24,989 nt of DNA from Porphyromonadaceae bacterium UBA7203 (lineage in GTDB: Bacteria > Bacteroidota > Bacteroidia > Bacteroidales > Muribaculaceae). This document shows positions 8,013-14,704 of this stretch, piece after piece. Location: assembly GCA_002490725.1 (NCBI GenBank), contig DKUN01000011.1:1-24989 (forward strand). The letters run 5' to 3'. The position numbers and the translations under genes were made by a program. The notes under the pieces are model-generated. The model saw only the letters and a list, made by a program, of their open reading frames with translations. It was not told where the DNA came from and ran no database searches. Numbering within the stretch: position 1 is the first letter of the stretch; every line of letters begins with the position of its first letter.

Positions 8013-8027
8013 TTTGGTAAGAATCTG

Positions 8028-8309
8028 TTAATCAAAAATGTAGACGTCTTCGCTGGGGCGCTGCATGTGGTAATGCTCGCGCACGATGCGCTCCAGTTCC
8101 TGCGGGTCGCTGTCGAGGCGGCGGTTCAGTTCCTGATAGTGTTGCAGGGTGTCTTCATATTGGGCTATTTCACGTTCGAGCTCGCGTATCTGGGCAGCAT
8201 ATTCGTAGCTGCGGGTCACTGAGTTGTCGTTGAAGAACAACACAAACACAATGAAGCCCATTACCACTAACAGCGATAGCGAAACGTATCTTTTAAGCCA
8301 TTTTATCAT
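8028..8309 (-). CDS. FtsB/DivIC-like septum formation initiator
   Basis: This 93-residue protein has a short basic N-terminus (MIKWLKRY), one membrane helix (about residues 9-27) and a coiled coil (about 36-70, with heptad-like AAQIRELEREIAQYEDTLQHYQELNRRL). It ends in the conserved family segment ELERIVREHYHMQRPSEDVYIF, the equivalent of the 'ArExyGmvkpgE' motif in FtsB/DivIC. Such proteins join the FtsQ-FtsL-FtsB type subcomplex of the divisome in the inner membrane. It is the first gene of the operon running to the CNNM gene. A promoter box lies only eight bases upstream of the ATG, so the mRNA would have almost no leader. Confidence 0.9.
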   Translation of the reverse strand: MIKWLKRYVSLSLLVVMGFIVFVLFFNDNSVTRSYEYAAQIRELEREIAQYEDTLQHYQELNRRLDSDPQELERIVREHYHMQRPSEDVYIFD

Positions 8310-8316
8310 AATGGGG

Positions 8317-8324
8317 CAAAGGTA
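8317..8324 (-). promoter_or_regulatory. -7 promoter box of the ftsB-like/coaX/lptC operon
   Basis: The minus strand reads TACCTTTG, an exact TAnnTTTG match, ending eight bases before the ATG at 8309. No clear TTTG -33 box is seen at the expected spacing. The predicted transcription start falls within about four bases of the start codon. Confidence 0.6.
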
Positions 8325-8363
8325 CGAAATAATTGCTGAATTAGTGGTATGAATTAGGAAAAA

Positions 8364-9848
8364 TTAGCAGTTACGGGCCGATGAACTGACTTTGCGCACG
8401 GGGTCGCAGGTCAGGCCGACGCCGAGTTTCTTGAAGATTTTGTGGTCGACCTCGCCGAGCATGACGGTTGAGTGGACCTGGCAGCCGCGCAGTTCGGGCA
8501 GCTTTTCGAGGGCGCGGCGGCAGTCGTCGTTGTGGGTCGAGAGCACTGAAAGGGCAACGAGCACCTCGTCGGTGTGGAGCCGCGGGTTGCTCGAGCGCAG
8601 ATAGTCGATTTTGGTGTGCTGGATTGGCTCGATCATTTCCTGGGGTATGAGTTTGACGCTGTGGTCAATGCCGGCCAGGTGCTTGGTGGCGTTGAGAATC
8701 AGGGCGGCGCTGCATCCGAGCAGCGAGCTGGTTTCGGCCGTGATGATGGTGCCGTCGGCCAGTTCGATGGCCGACGAGGGAACTCCCGAGCGCTCGGCGC
8801 GCTCTTTGGCGGCGGTTGTGGCGCGGCGGTAGGCGGTGTCGATTTTTGCCTGTTTGAACAGCAGTGATATTTTGTTGACTTCGCTGTCGTTGCCGTCGCC
8901 GAGGGCCATGCGGTTCAGCGCGTCGTAGTAGCGGCGAATTATTTCCTGGCGCGATGCCTCGCGGCAAACTTCGTCATTGTCAATACAGAACCCAACCATA
9001 TTTACGCCCATGTCGGTCGGCGATTTATAGGGATTTTCGCCGTAGATGCCTTCGAACAGGGCGTTGAGAACCGGAAATATTTCAATGTCACGGTTGTAGT
9101 TGATGGCGGTCTGCCCGTAGGCTTCGAGGTGGAAGGGGTCAATCATGTTCACGTCGTTGAGGTCGGCTGTTGCGGCCTCGTAGGCAATGTTGACCGGGTG
9201 TTTGAGCGGCAGGCTCCACACGGGGAATGTTTCGAATTTGGCGTAGCCGGCTTCGATGCCGCGTTTGTGTTCGTTGTAGAGCTGGCTCAGGCACACCGCC
9301 ATTTTGCCGCTTCCGGGGCCGGGGGCGGTAACGATTACCAGCGGGCGCGACGTTTCGATATAGTCGTTTTTGCCGAATCCCTCGTCGGAGTCAATGAGGT
9401 TTACGTTGGTGGGGTAGCCTTCGATGGTGTAGTGGCAGTAGGTGCGGATGCCGAGGCGCTCGAGTTTGCGGCGGAACGCGTCGGCGCTCGACTGGCCGTT
9501 ATAGTGGGTGACGCAGACCGAGCCTACCATGAAACCGCGGTCCTCAAAGGCGTCGCGCAGGCGCAGCACGTCCATGTCGTAGGTGATGCCGAGGTCCTGA
9601 CGCACCTTGTTTTTTTCAATGTCGCGGGCCGAGATTACGATTACAATCTCGATTTTATCGCTGAGCTGGGCCAGCATGCGGAGTTTGCTGTCGGGCTGAA
9701 ATCCGGGCAGCACACGCGAGGCGTGGAAGTCGTCGAACAGTTTTCCGCCGAGTTCCAGATAGAGCTTGTTGCCGAACTGGGCTATGCGCTCTTTGATGTG
9801 CTCAGACTGAATTTTGCAATACTTTTCGTTGTTGAAACCGTAAATCAT
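8364..9848 (-). CDS. DUF1846 (UPF0371) family protein
   Basis: This 494-residue protein matches the DUF1846/UPF0371 family over its whole length, from MIYGFNNEKYCKIQSEHI through SARDIEKNKVRQDLGITYD to LPELRGCQVHSTVMLG near the end. These proteins are found in many anaerobic and host-associated bacteria, and I know of no established reaction for them. A striking glycine-rich loop, APGPGSGKMA at residues 175-184, follows a beta strand (LVIVT) as a P-loop would, but lacks the canonical GxxxxGK[ST] spacing. The length is normal for the family (about 490-500). It appears to be its own unit: 50 bases separate it from the upstream yitT-like stop, and the following ftsB-like gene has its own promoter box. 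Confidence 0.93.
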   Translation of the reverse strand: MIYGFNNEKYCKIQSEHIKERIAQFGNKLYLELGGKLFDDFHASRVLPGFQPDSKLRMLAQLSDKIEIVIVISARDIEKNKVRQDLGITYDMDVLRLRDAFEDRGFMVGSVCVTHYNGQSSADAFRRKLERLGIRTYCHYTIEGYPTNVNLIDSDEGFGKNDYIETSRPLVIVTAPGPGSGKMAVCLSQLYNEHKRGIEAGYAKFETFPVWSLPLKHPVNIAYEAATADLNDVNMIDPFHLEAYGQTAINYNRDIEIFPVLNALFEGIYGENPYKSPTDMGVNMVGFCIDNDEVCREASRQEIIRRYYDALNRMALGDGNDSEVNKISLLFKQAKIDTAYRRATTAAKERAERSGVPSSAIELADGTIITAETSSLLGCSAALILNATKHLAGIDHSVKLIPQEMIEPIQHTKIDYLRSSNPRLHTDEVLVALSVLSTHNDDCRRALEKLPELRGCQVHSTVMLGEVDHKIFKKLGVGLTCDPVRKVSSSARNC

Positions 9849-9898
9849 AGCTGTTTTATGTGATGGTAGGGAGTGGTGGTGCTGAGGGGTGTAAAGTG

Positions 9899-10867
9899 TC
9901 AGTTGTCGGATTCGGATTTAGGGGCGTCGGTAACGGCCTGGCGGGCTTTTTTCTTGACGCTGACCTTCATTTTGTCGAAGCCGTTGCCGTAGACGCCGTT
10001 GACGTTGCCCTGGGTTACCATGGCTTCGGGGTCGATGGTCTTGATGATGCGGTAAATGGTGACGGACTCGATTTTACGACACATGACCAGAAGCATCTTG
10101 ACCGGCTTTTTCGAGTACCAGCCGGTGGCGTCGAGTACGGTGCAGCCGCGGTGGGCGTCGGTGTTGATTGCGTCGGCAATGTCTTCCCACTGCTTGGAGA
10201 TGATGGTGAACTGCACTGCCTGGCGGTTGGAGTTGATGACGGCGTCGCACATGTAGCTGGCAATCATCGTTGTCATGAGGCCGAATACGATTTCAGGGAG
10301 CGGGTAGTGGAGAACGAAGTAGGCCGAGCCGACAATCAGGAAGTCGCAGAACATCATTGTGCGTCCGATGGTCACGTTGCTGCGCTTGCTGACCATGGCC
10401 GCCACGATGTCGGTGCCGCCCGACGAGCCGTTGTGAATGAACACCATGCCGAGGCCGGCGCCCATGATTCCGGCGCCGAGAATTATGCTGACGATTTTTT
10501 CGTCGGGCATGATGTCAAGCGTGGAGCAGACGGGTTGCATAAAGCCTATGAGAATCGACAGGACTGTCATGCCGAATAGGGTGCGTATGGTAAACGTGCG
10601 GTCGACGATGCGGAATGCTATTACCAGCAGGAGGAAGTTGACCGCATACATGGTAACCGCTACTGGAATCACGAACGGAAAGTAGCCGGCTTCGTGGAGA
10701 CGCAGCGTCAGGAAGTAAACTACTGAGCCAAGACCGGCCATGCCGCCGATAACGACCTTGTGAGGCAGAATGAAGGCCGAGAAGCCGAAGGCGTAAAGTG
10801 CGAGGCCGAAGACTATGAAGACATAGTCTTTGGCGTCCATCCATGTGAATTTGTTAAATTTTGGCAT
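9899..10867 (-). CDS. YitT-family membrane protein (DUF161 + DUF2179)
   Basis: This 322-residue protein has about six membrane segments over residues 15-210. It carries the YitT/DUF161 hallmarks GFSAFILPHKVVIGGMAGL and GLGMVFIHNGSSGGTDIVA, followed by a cytoplasmic DUF2179 domain (about 230-300). It resembles B. subtilis YitT, whose function is unsettled. A transport role is only inferred. The open frame runs further upstream to 11020, but that part translates the terminator and tRNA region. I place the start at ATG 10867 (MPKFNKFTWMD), about 20 bases after a promoter box. The C-terminus has a Lys-rich tail. Confidence 0.93.
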   Translation of the reverse strand: MPKFNKFTWMDAKDYVFIVFGLALYAFGFSAFILPHKVVIGGMAGLGSVVYFLTLRLHEAGYFPFVIPVAVTMYAVNFLLLVIAFRIVDRTFTIRTLFGMTVLSILIGFMQPVCSTLDIMPDEKIVSIILGAGIMGAGLGMVFIHNGSSGGTDIVAAMVSKRSNVTIGRTMMFCDFLIVGSAYFVLHYPLPEIVFGLMTTMIASYMCDAVINSNRQAVQFTIISKQWEDIADAINTDAHRGCTVLDATGWYSKKPVKMLLVMCRKIESVTIYRIIKTIDPEAMVTQGNVNGVYGNGFDKMKVSVKKKARQAVTDAPKSESDN

Positions 10868-10890
10868 TGGGATATTAGATTTCTGCGCTG

Positions 10891-10924
10891 CAAAATTACG
10901 TAAAATCTCGGAAATCCCCGCAAA
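10891..10924 (-). promoter_or_regulatory. Promoter of the YitT-family gene
   Basis: The minus strand shows TTTG (10924-10921), 22 bases, then TAATTTTG (10898-10891), close to the Bacteroidota consensus. The predicted start is about 15-20 bases before ATG 10867. It supports the shorter gene start and sits directly after the tRNA terminator. Confidence 0.7.
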
Positions 10925-10932
10925 TTTTGGAA

Positions 10933-10976
10933 CAGAAAAAAACAAGCGCCAACGAAATTTTTCGTTGGCGCTTGTT
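10933..10976 (-). terminator. Intrinsic terminator of tRNA-Pro
   Basis: The arms at 10941-10957 and 10960-10976 are perfectly complementary over 17 bp (AACAAGCGCCAACGAAA with its reverse complement) around a 2-base centre. On the minus strand the stem is followed by a run of seven T. It lies 13 bases past the tRNA 3' end and before the yitT promoter. The terminator is one-directional: the T run exists only on the minus-strand side. Confidence 0.93.
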
Positions 10977-10989
10977 AGCTTTTGAGTAG

Positions 10990-11065
10990 TCGGGGTGACA
11001 AGATTCGAACTTGCGACCACACGCCCCCCAGACGCGTACTCTAAACCGGGCTGAGCTACACCCCG
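10990..11065 (-). tRNA. tRNA-Pro, anticodon GGG
   Basis: The minus strand folds into a full 76-base cloverleaf. The acceptor is CGGGGTG with CACCCCG and discriminator A, the D stem is GCTC/GAGT, the anticodon stem is CGCGT/GCGTG around the loop CTGGGGG, and the T arm is GCAAG-TTCGAAT-CTTGT. The anticodon GGG lies at 11027-11029, so it reads CCC and CCU proline codons. The 3' CCA is not encoded (ACT follows) and must be added after transcription. It has its own promoter and terminator and is a single-gene unit. Confidence 0.95.
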
Positions 11066-11090
11066 ATGACTTTTGCTCTCAAAAGCGATG

Positions 11091-11122
11091 CAAAGTTCGG
11101 AAGTTTTTTTGAACTGTGCAAA
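11091..11122 (-). promoter_or_regulatory. Promoter of tRNA-Pro
   Basis: The minus strand reads TTTG (11122-11119), a 20-base spacer, then GAACTTTG (11098-11091). This differs from TAnnTTTG only at the first base. It ends 25 bases before the tRNA 5' end, which leaves room for a short 5' leader. Confidence 0.65.
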
Positions 11123-11146
11123 TTTTCGGGCAACTTTTTTTGAACT
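11104..11146. repeat. Short direct repeat T7-GAACT
   Basis: TTTTTTTGAACT occurs at 11104-11115 and again at 11135-11146, 31 bases apart, in the A/T-rich gap between the GSCFA gene and tRNA-Pro. It overlaps the tRNA promoter spacer. No function is evident, and chance is likely in such low-complexity sequence. Nothing else is seen in this gap apart from the promoter. Confidence 0.4.
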
Positions 11147-11183
11147 TTTTTCTTATCTGTGCTCTTTTCAGCGATTTATGTTT

Positions 11184-11936
11184 TTATAAAAATGTGGCCT
11201 TGAAATGGTCGTAGACCTTATTTACCGCCTCAGGTGAGGGATGAACGAGGTCAGACGCATAGAATTCATAGTCGCGCAGCTCGTCAATGAGGGTTTCATA
11301 GGCCGGAAAGTAGAGCGCGCCGCGCAGGGCGTCGATGGCCAGCAGCAGGGTTGCCTTTGACAGCTGGTTGCCGTGGAGGCCGTCGGCGGTATGGCGGATG
11401 GGGCTCACTGTGAATATGAATTGCTTGTCGGGATAGCGGTCGATGACGGGCTGCCACGCGTCTGTGATTTCGGCGATGTCGAGCCGGCGGCGCACGAATT
11501 CGCGCGCAGGCAGTTTGTGGCAGTTGCAGACCACGGTGCCGTTGCGTTCAAAAACGTAGGCCGTGCCAAATGTAATGATGACGTGGGTGGCTTCGGCAAG
11601 GGCGCGCGCGCCGAGCTCCATCGAGCCGTTGATGCGGTTCAGGGCCTCGTCGGGGGTCGGTGCGGCCAGGCGGGTGTGGTGGTCGAGCGAGCGCCACAGG
11701 CCCTGCACCTCGATCAGGTCGGAGGCCGAGTAGCGCCGGCGGTTTTCGAGGTTGTTGAGGGTGCGTGCCGCCGACAGGGGGTTGTAGACGTTACCTGTAG
11801 GGTTGAATGTGGCGTTATAGCCGTCGGCGGCAAGGCGCGAGCCAATTTCGGTGGTGAAACATGAACCGAGCAGCAGCAGGCGCGAGTCGGCGCTGATGCC
11901 CCCGATGCGGTCTGTTTTGAGTTCGGTGCGCACCAT
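11184..11936 (-). CDS. GSCFA domain protein (SGNH-hydrolase-like)
   Basis: This 250-residue protein carries the family-naming motif LLLLGSCFTTEIG, with GSCF at residues 24-27. It also has the conserved FNPTGNVYNPLS segment, an ITFGTAYVF strand near the middle, VSPIRHTADG and a late DLVHPS with Asp229 and His232. The arrangement of an early Ser, a GT-containing block and a final DxxH resembles the SGNH/GDSL hydrolase layout, so an esterase or acyltransferase acting on a glycan or lipid is plausible but unproven. No signal peptide or membrane helix is seen. It is shorter than many relatives (about 300 or more). Its ATG overlaps the stop of the PorE-like gene by one base (TGATG), so the two are translationally coupled. 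Confidence 0.87.
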   Translation of the reverse strand: MVRTELKTDRIGGISADSRLLLLGSCFTTEIGSRLAADGYNATFNPTGNVYNPLSAARTLNNLENRRRYSASDLIEVQGLWRSLDHHTRLAAPTPDEALNRINGSMELGARALAEATHVIITFGTAYVFERNGTVVCNCHKLPAREFVRRRLDIAEITDAWQPVIDRYPDKQFIFTVSPIRHTADGLHGNQLSKATLLLAIDALRGALYFPAYETLIDELRDYEFYASDLVHPSPEAVNKVYDHFKATFL

Positions 11937-13912
11937 CAGAACATGCGGTAGTCGATGCTCAGCACCTGGAACTCGGTGCGGCGGTTAATCTGGTCGGCCA
12001 CTTCGCGGTCATCGTCAGACAAGGTTTCAATGAATTCGGGGGTCAGCTCGGTGCCTTCCTCAAACTGCGGATACTCGCGGGCCAGCTTCTTAGTGATTAC
12101 CTTTGGGCGCTTTTTGCCGTAGCCCTGGGGCTGCAGACGCCGGCGGTCAATTCCGGCGGCTATGAGATAGTCAATGACCGATTGGGCGCGGCGCTGCGAG
12201 AGCCGGTCGTTATATTCGTCGGAGCCTTTGCGGTCGGTGTGCGAGGCCATTTCGATGGTGACGTTGGGGTTTTCGAGCAGCATTCGCGCCATTTCGTCGA
12301 GAGCCTGTTTCGACTCGTCGCGGAGCGACGCCTTGTCGAAGTCGTAGAATATGTTTTCAACAACGACTGGTTTGTTGATGCTTGCCAGAATGAAGTCTAC
12401 GCCATATTCGGCGTCTTCTTCGGCGGGGTCGGACGTGAATTCCTGGCGTGCGTTGAGGTAGCCTTTTGCGCCGGCAAGCATTGTGTAGCTCACTCCGCGC
12501 TGCAGCGGGAAGCGAAACGAGCCGTCGGCCTTGCCAACGGCTTTCTGGTTGGAGCCGTCGTTGCCGACAATGCGGATTATGGCGTTGGCAACCGGCTCTT
12601 CGTCGCGGTCGAGTACCCAGCCGCTGATCCATATCTGCAGGTCGGGGAGTTCGAAGGTGTAAATATGGTCATAGCCGCGCGCATCACCGCGGTTTGACGA
12701 GAAGAAGCCGCTTTCGGAGCCGCGGGCGAAGGTGATGCCGAAGTCATCGGCCGGAGAGTTGACGGGCCAGCCCATGTTGACCACGTTCCATCCGCCCGAG
12801 GGAGTGTGGTCGGCGCGAAACAGGTCGAGTCCGCCCATGCCGGCATGGCCGTCGGAGGCGAAGTAGAGGGTCGAGTCGGTACGCATGTAGGGATACTGCT
12901 CATTGCCGGGCGTGTTGATGAACTCGCCGAGGTTTTCAAGCGAGCCGCTGCGCTCTTTGAGGTTTATGCGCCATATGTCATAGCCGCCATAGCCGCCGGG
13001 CATGTCGGAGGTGAAGTAGAGCCACTCGCCCGAGGGGCTCACCGACGGGTGGCCGAAGCTCGAGAGCGTGTCGCCGACGACTTCGAACTTCTGGGGCGCA
13101 CTCCATGAAGCGCTGCTGCGCTGGGAGGTGAAAATCTCGACTACTGTCGATGAGTTGGGCTCGCGTCGGGCGCGTGTGAGATACATCGTGTTGCCGTCGG
13201 GCGAGAAAGAGCATACCCCCTCTTCCACTTCGGTGTTGAGCTCGCCTTCAACGGCTTCGGGTTTTTCCCACTGGCCCTGTTCGTTTTTCTTCATGACCCA
13301 GATATCGGGCTTTTTTGTGCCGGTGATTTCCGAGCGGTTGTCGCCCTTGACCTTCTCGTTGGTTGTGGTGTAGTAGAGGAGGTCGTCGTTTTCGCCGGCA
13401 AGCATGGGTGCATAGTCGCTGCGCCGTGAGTTGAGCAGCTTGTGGAGCTTGACCACATAGCGGGTCGGGTCGAGCTTGGACTCGACAGCCCCTTTGGCGC
13501 CGGCCAGGCCCATTCGGGCAGATTCGTTGTCAGGGTCGAGCGCCAGATATTCGTTATAGGCCGTGATTGCAGGGGCATATTTGCCTTCGGCATGGAGCGA
13601 GCGGGCCAGCGCGAGGGTTGTGGTCGAGTCGCCGGCGCCGTAGCGTATGGCGTTTTGATATGCCGCCGATGCACGCGGGAACTGCGACAGGCGCCGGTAG
13701 CATTCGGCCATTCTCAAGGCCACTTCGCCTCGTTGCGTGCGCTCCTCGCGTTTGGTCAGTTTATTGTAGATTTTGCGATATGTGCGCGATGCGTCGTAGA
13801 ATTCGCCGCGCGCCATCTGCTCGTCGGCTACGGAGAGTTTGGCGCTGTTGCACGCCGACAGCAGCGTCAGCACGGCCAACGCCATAATCTGAGCGAAATA
13901 TCTTGGCTTCAT
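11936..13912 (-). CDS. PorE-like OmpA-family lipoprotein (TPR, PD40 propeller, CRD, OmpA_C)
   Basis: This 658-residue protein starts with a lipoprotein signal ending LLSAC (Cys21). Then come TPR repeats (about residues 28-150), a PD40/WD40-like beta-propeller (about 165-425, with repeats such as CSFSPDGNTMYL, PSVSPSGEWLYFTSD and DSTLYFASDG), a carboxypeptidase-regulatory-like sandwich (about 430-515) and an OmpA_C peptidoglycan-binding domain (about 520-658). The last contains NIFYDFDKASLRDESKQAL and SHTDRKGSDEYNDRLSQRRA. The domain order matches PorE of Porphyromonas gingivalis, which anchors the type IX secretion rings to peptidoglycan. Bacteroidales without that system also carry such proteins. 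A roughly 35-residue insert before the final NRRTEFQVL strand is present. It likely tethers the outer membrane to the cell wall. Confidence 0.9.
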   Translation of the reverse strand: MKPRYFAQIMALAVLTLLSACNSAKLSVADEQMARGEFYDASRTYRKIYNKLTKREERTQRGEVALRMAECYRRLSQFPRASAAYQNAIRYGAGDSTTTLALARSLHAEGKYAPAITAYNEYLALDPDNESARMGLAGAKGAVESKLDPTRYVVKLHKLLNSRRSDYAPMLAGENDDLLYYTTTNEKVKGDNRSEITGTKKPDIWVMKKNEQGQWEKPEAVEGELNTEVEEGVCSFSPDGNTMYLTRARREPNSSTVVEIFTSQRSSASWSAPQKFEVVGDTLSSFGHPSVSPSGEWLYFTSDMPGGYGGYDIWRINLKERSGSLENLGEFINTPGNEQYPYMRTDSTLYFASDGHAGMGGLDLFRADHTPSGGWNVVNMGWPVNSPADDFGITFARGSESGFFSSNRGDARGYDHIYTFELPDLQIWISGWVLDRDEEPVANAIIRIVGNDGSNQKAVGKADGSFRFPLQRGVSYTMLAGAKGYLNARQEFTSDPAEEDAEYGVDFILASINKPVVVENIFYDFDKASLRDESKQALDEMARMLLENPNVTIEMASHTDRKGSDEYNDRLSQRRAQSVIDYLIAAGIDRRRLQPQGYGKKRPKVITKKLAREYPQFEEGTELTPEFIETLSDDDREVADQINRRTEFQVLSIDYRMF

Positions 13913-13952
13913 ATCCGATTAACGCGTATTGACGGTAGATTATTGCGCGCCG

Positions 13953-14642
13953 TCAGCCGAGATGCTTGAGCAGTTTCTTGTAGGCGCGGTGCGTGCCGTA
14001 GACTATCGCCACGTCGCCTTCGGCTACTTTTTCGTCTTCACGGGTAATGTCGAGCGGTTGCAGCAATTCGGTTCCGATGCCGAGAATGTTGCGGGTGTGT
14101 ATCGGGCGGCTCGCTCCGATGAGTTTCAGGCCGAAGTCTTTCTGCAGGTTCAGGCGGCTGTAGGCAATACCATAGAATATGTCGGGCAGCTGAAAGCAGA
14201 TTACGTAGCTTTCGGCATCGACTTTCATGACCTCGGCCTGATGCCCGAGAGCCATTTCTTGCGAGAGGTCGCGTGCGGCGCGCTGTTCGGGCGTGAGTAT
14301 GCGGTCGATTTTCAGGCCCTCGAGAATAGAGCGGTGCACCGGGTCGGCGGCGCGGGCATAGATGTGTTTGACTCCGAGCTTTTTCAGCAGCGCAACCGTT
14401 TTGATATTGGCGCCGAAGTTCTCGCCTATGGCCACGATGACCAGGTCGACCACGTTGAGCGGCAGTGCGGCCAGGGCCGATTCGTCGGTCGAGTCGATTA
14501 CGTAGGCTGTAGAAATGTAGTCTTTTATTGTGTCGACGAGCACTCCGGAGCGGTCTGCGCCGATTACTTCATGGCCCATGTCGGTGAGGTCGCGGGCAAG
14601 GTTTGAGCCGTAGATTCCAAGGCCGATTATCAGGTAACGCAC
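13953..14642 (-). CDS. K+ uptake regulatory protein, KtrA/TrkA (RCK)
   Basis: This 229-residue cytoplasmic protein has a Rossmann RCK_N domain with the dinucleotide loop GLGIYG at residues 7-12, an acidic residue after strand 2 (GADRS), and a RCK_C domain (about 140-225). That is the size and layout of a single-RCK KtrA, not of double-RCK E. coli TrkA. Such octameric rings gate the TrkH/KtrB channel in response to ATP/ADP or NAD(H) and c-di-AMP. It follows the trkH gene by 62 bases on the same strand and forms a two-component K+ uptake system with it. Confidence 0.93.
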   Translation of the reverse strand: MRYLIIGLGIYGSNLARDLTDMGHEVIGADRSGVLVDTIKDYISTAYVIDSTDESALAALPLNVVDLVIVAIGENFGANIKTVALLKKLGVKHIYARAADPVHRSILEGLKIDRILTPEQRAARDLSQEMALGHQAEVMKVDAESYVICFQLPDIFYGIAYSRLNLQKDFGLKLIGASRPIHTRNILGIGTELLQPLDITREDEKVAEGDVAIVYGTHRAYKKLLKHLG

Positions 14643-14704
14643 GTTATTGTTCAGTTGAAGGGGGTTAATGGATGTGTGATTTATGCGGGGAGAGGCGGTT
14701 TCGG

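Noticed and set aside
10868..11020. N-terminal extension of the YitT-family frame beginning MVASSNLVTPTT
   Set aside because: The extension translates the tRNA-Pro 3' end, its terminator and the promoter region. The real start is ATG 10867.
11066..11183. Possible small gene or ncRNA in the A/T-rich gap before tRNA-Pro
   Set aside because: Only the tRNA promoter and a short T7-GAACT direct repeat are visible. There is no open frame with a start and no convincing fold.
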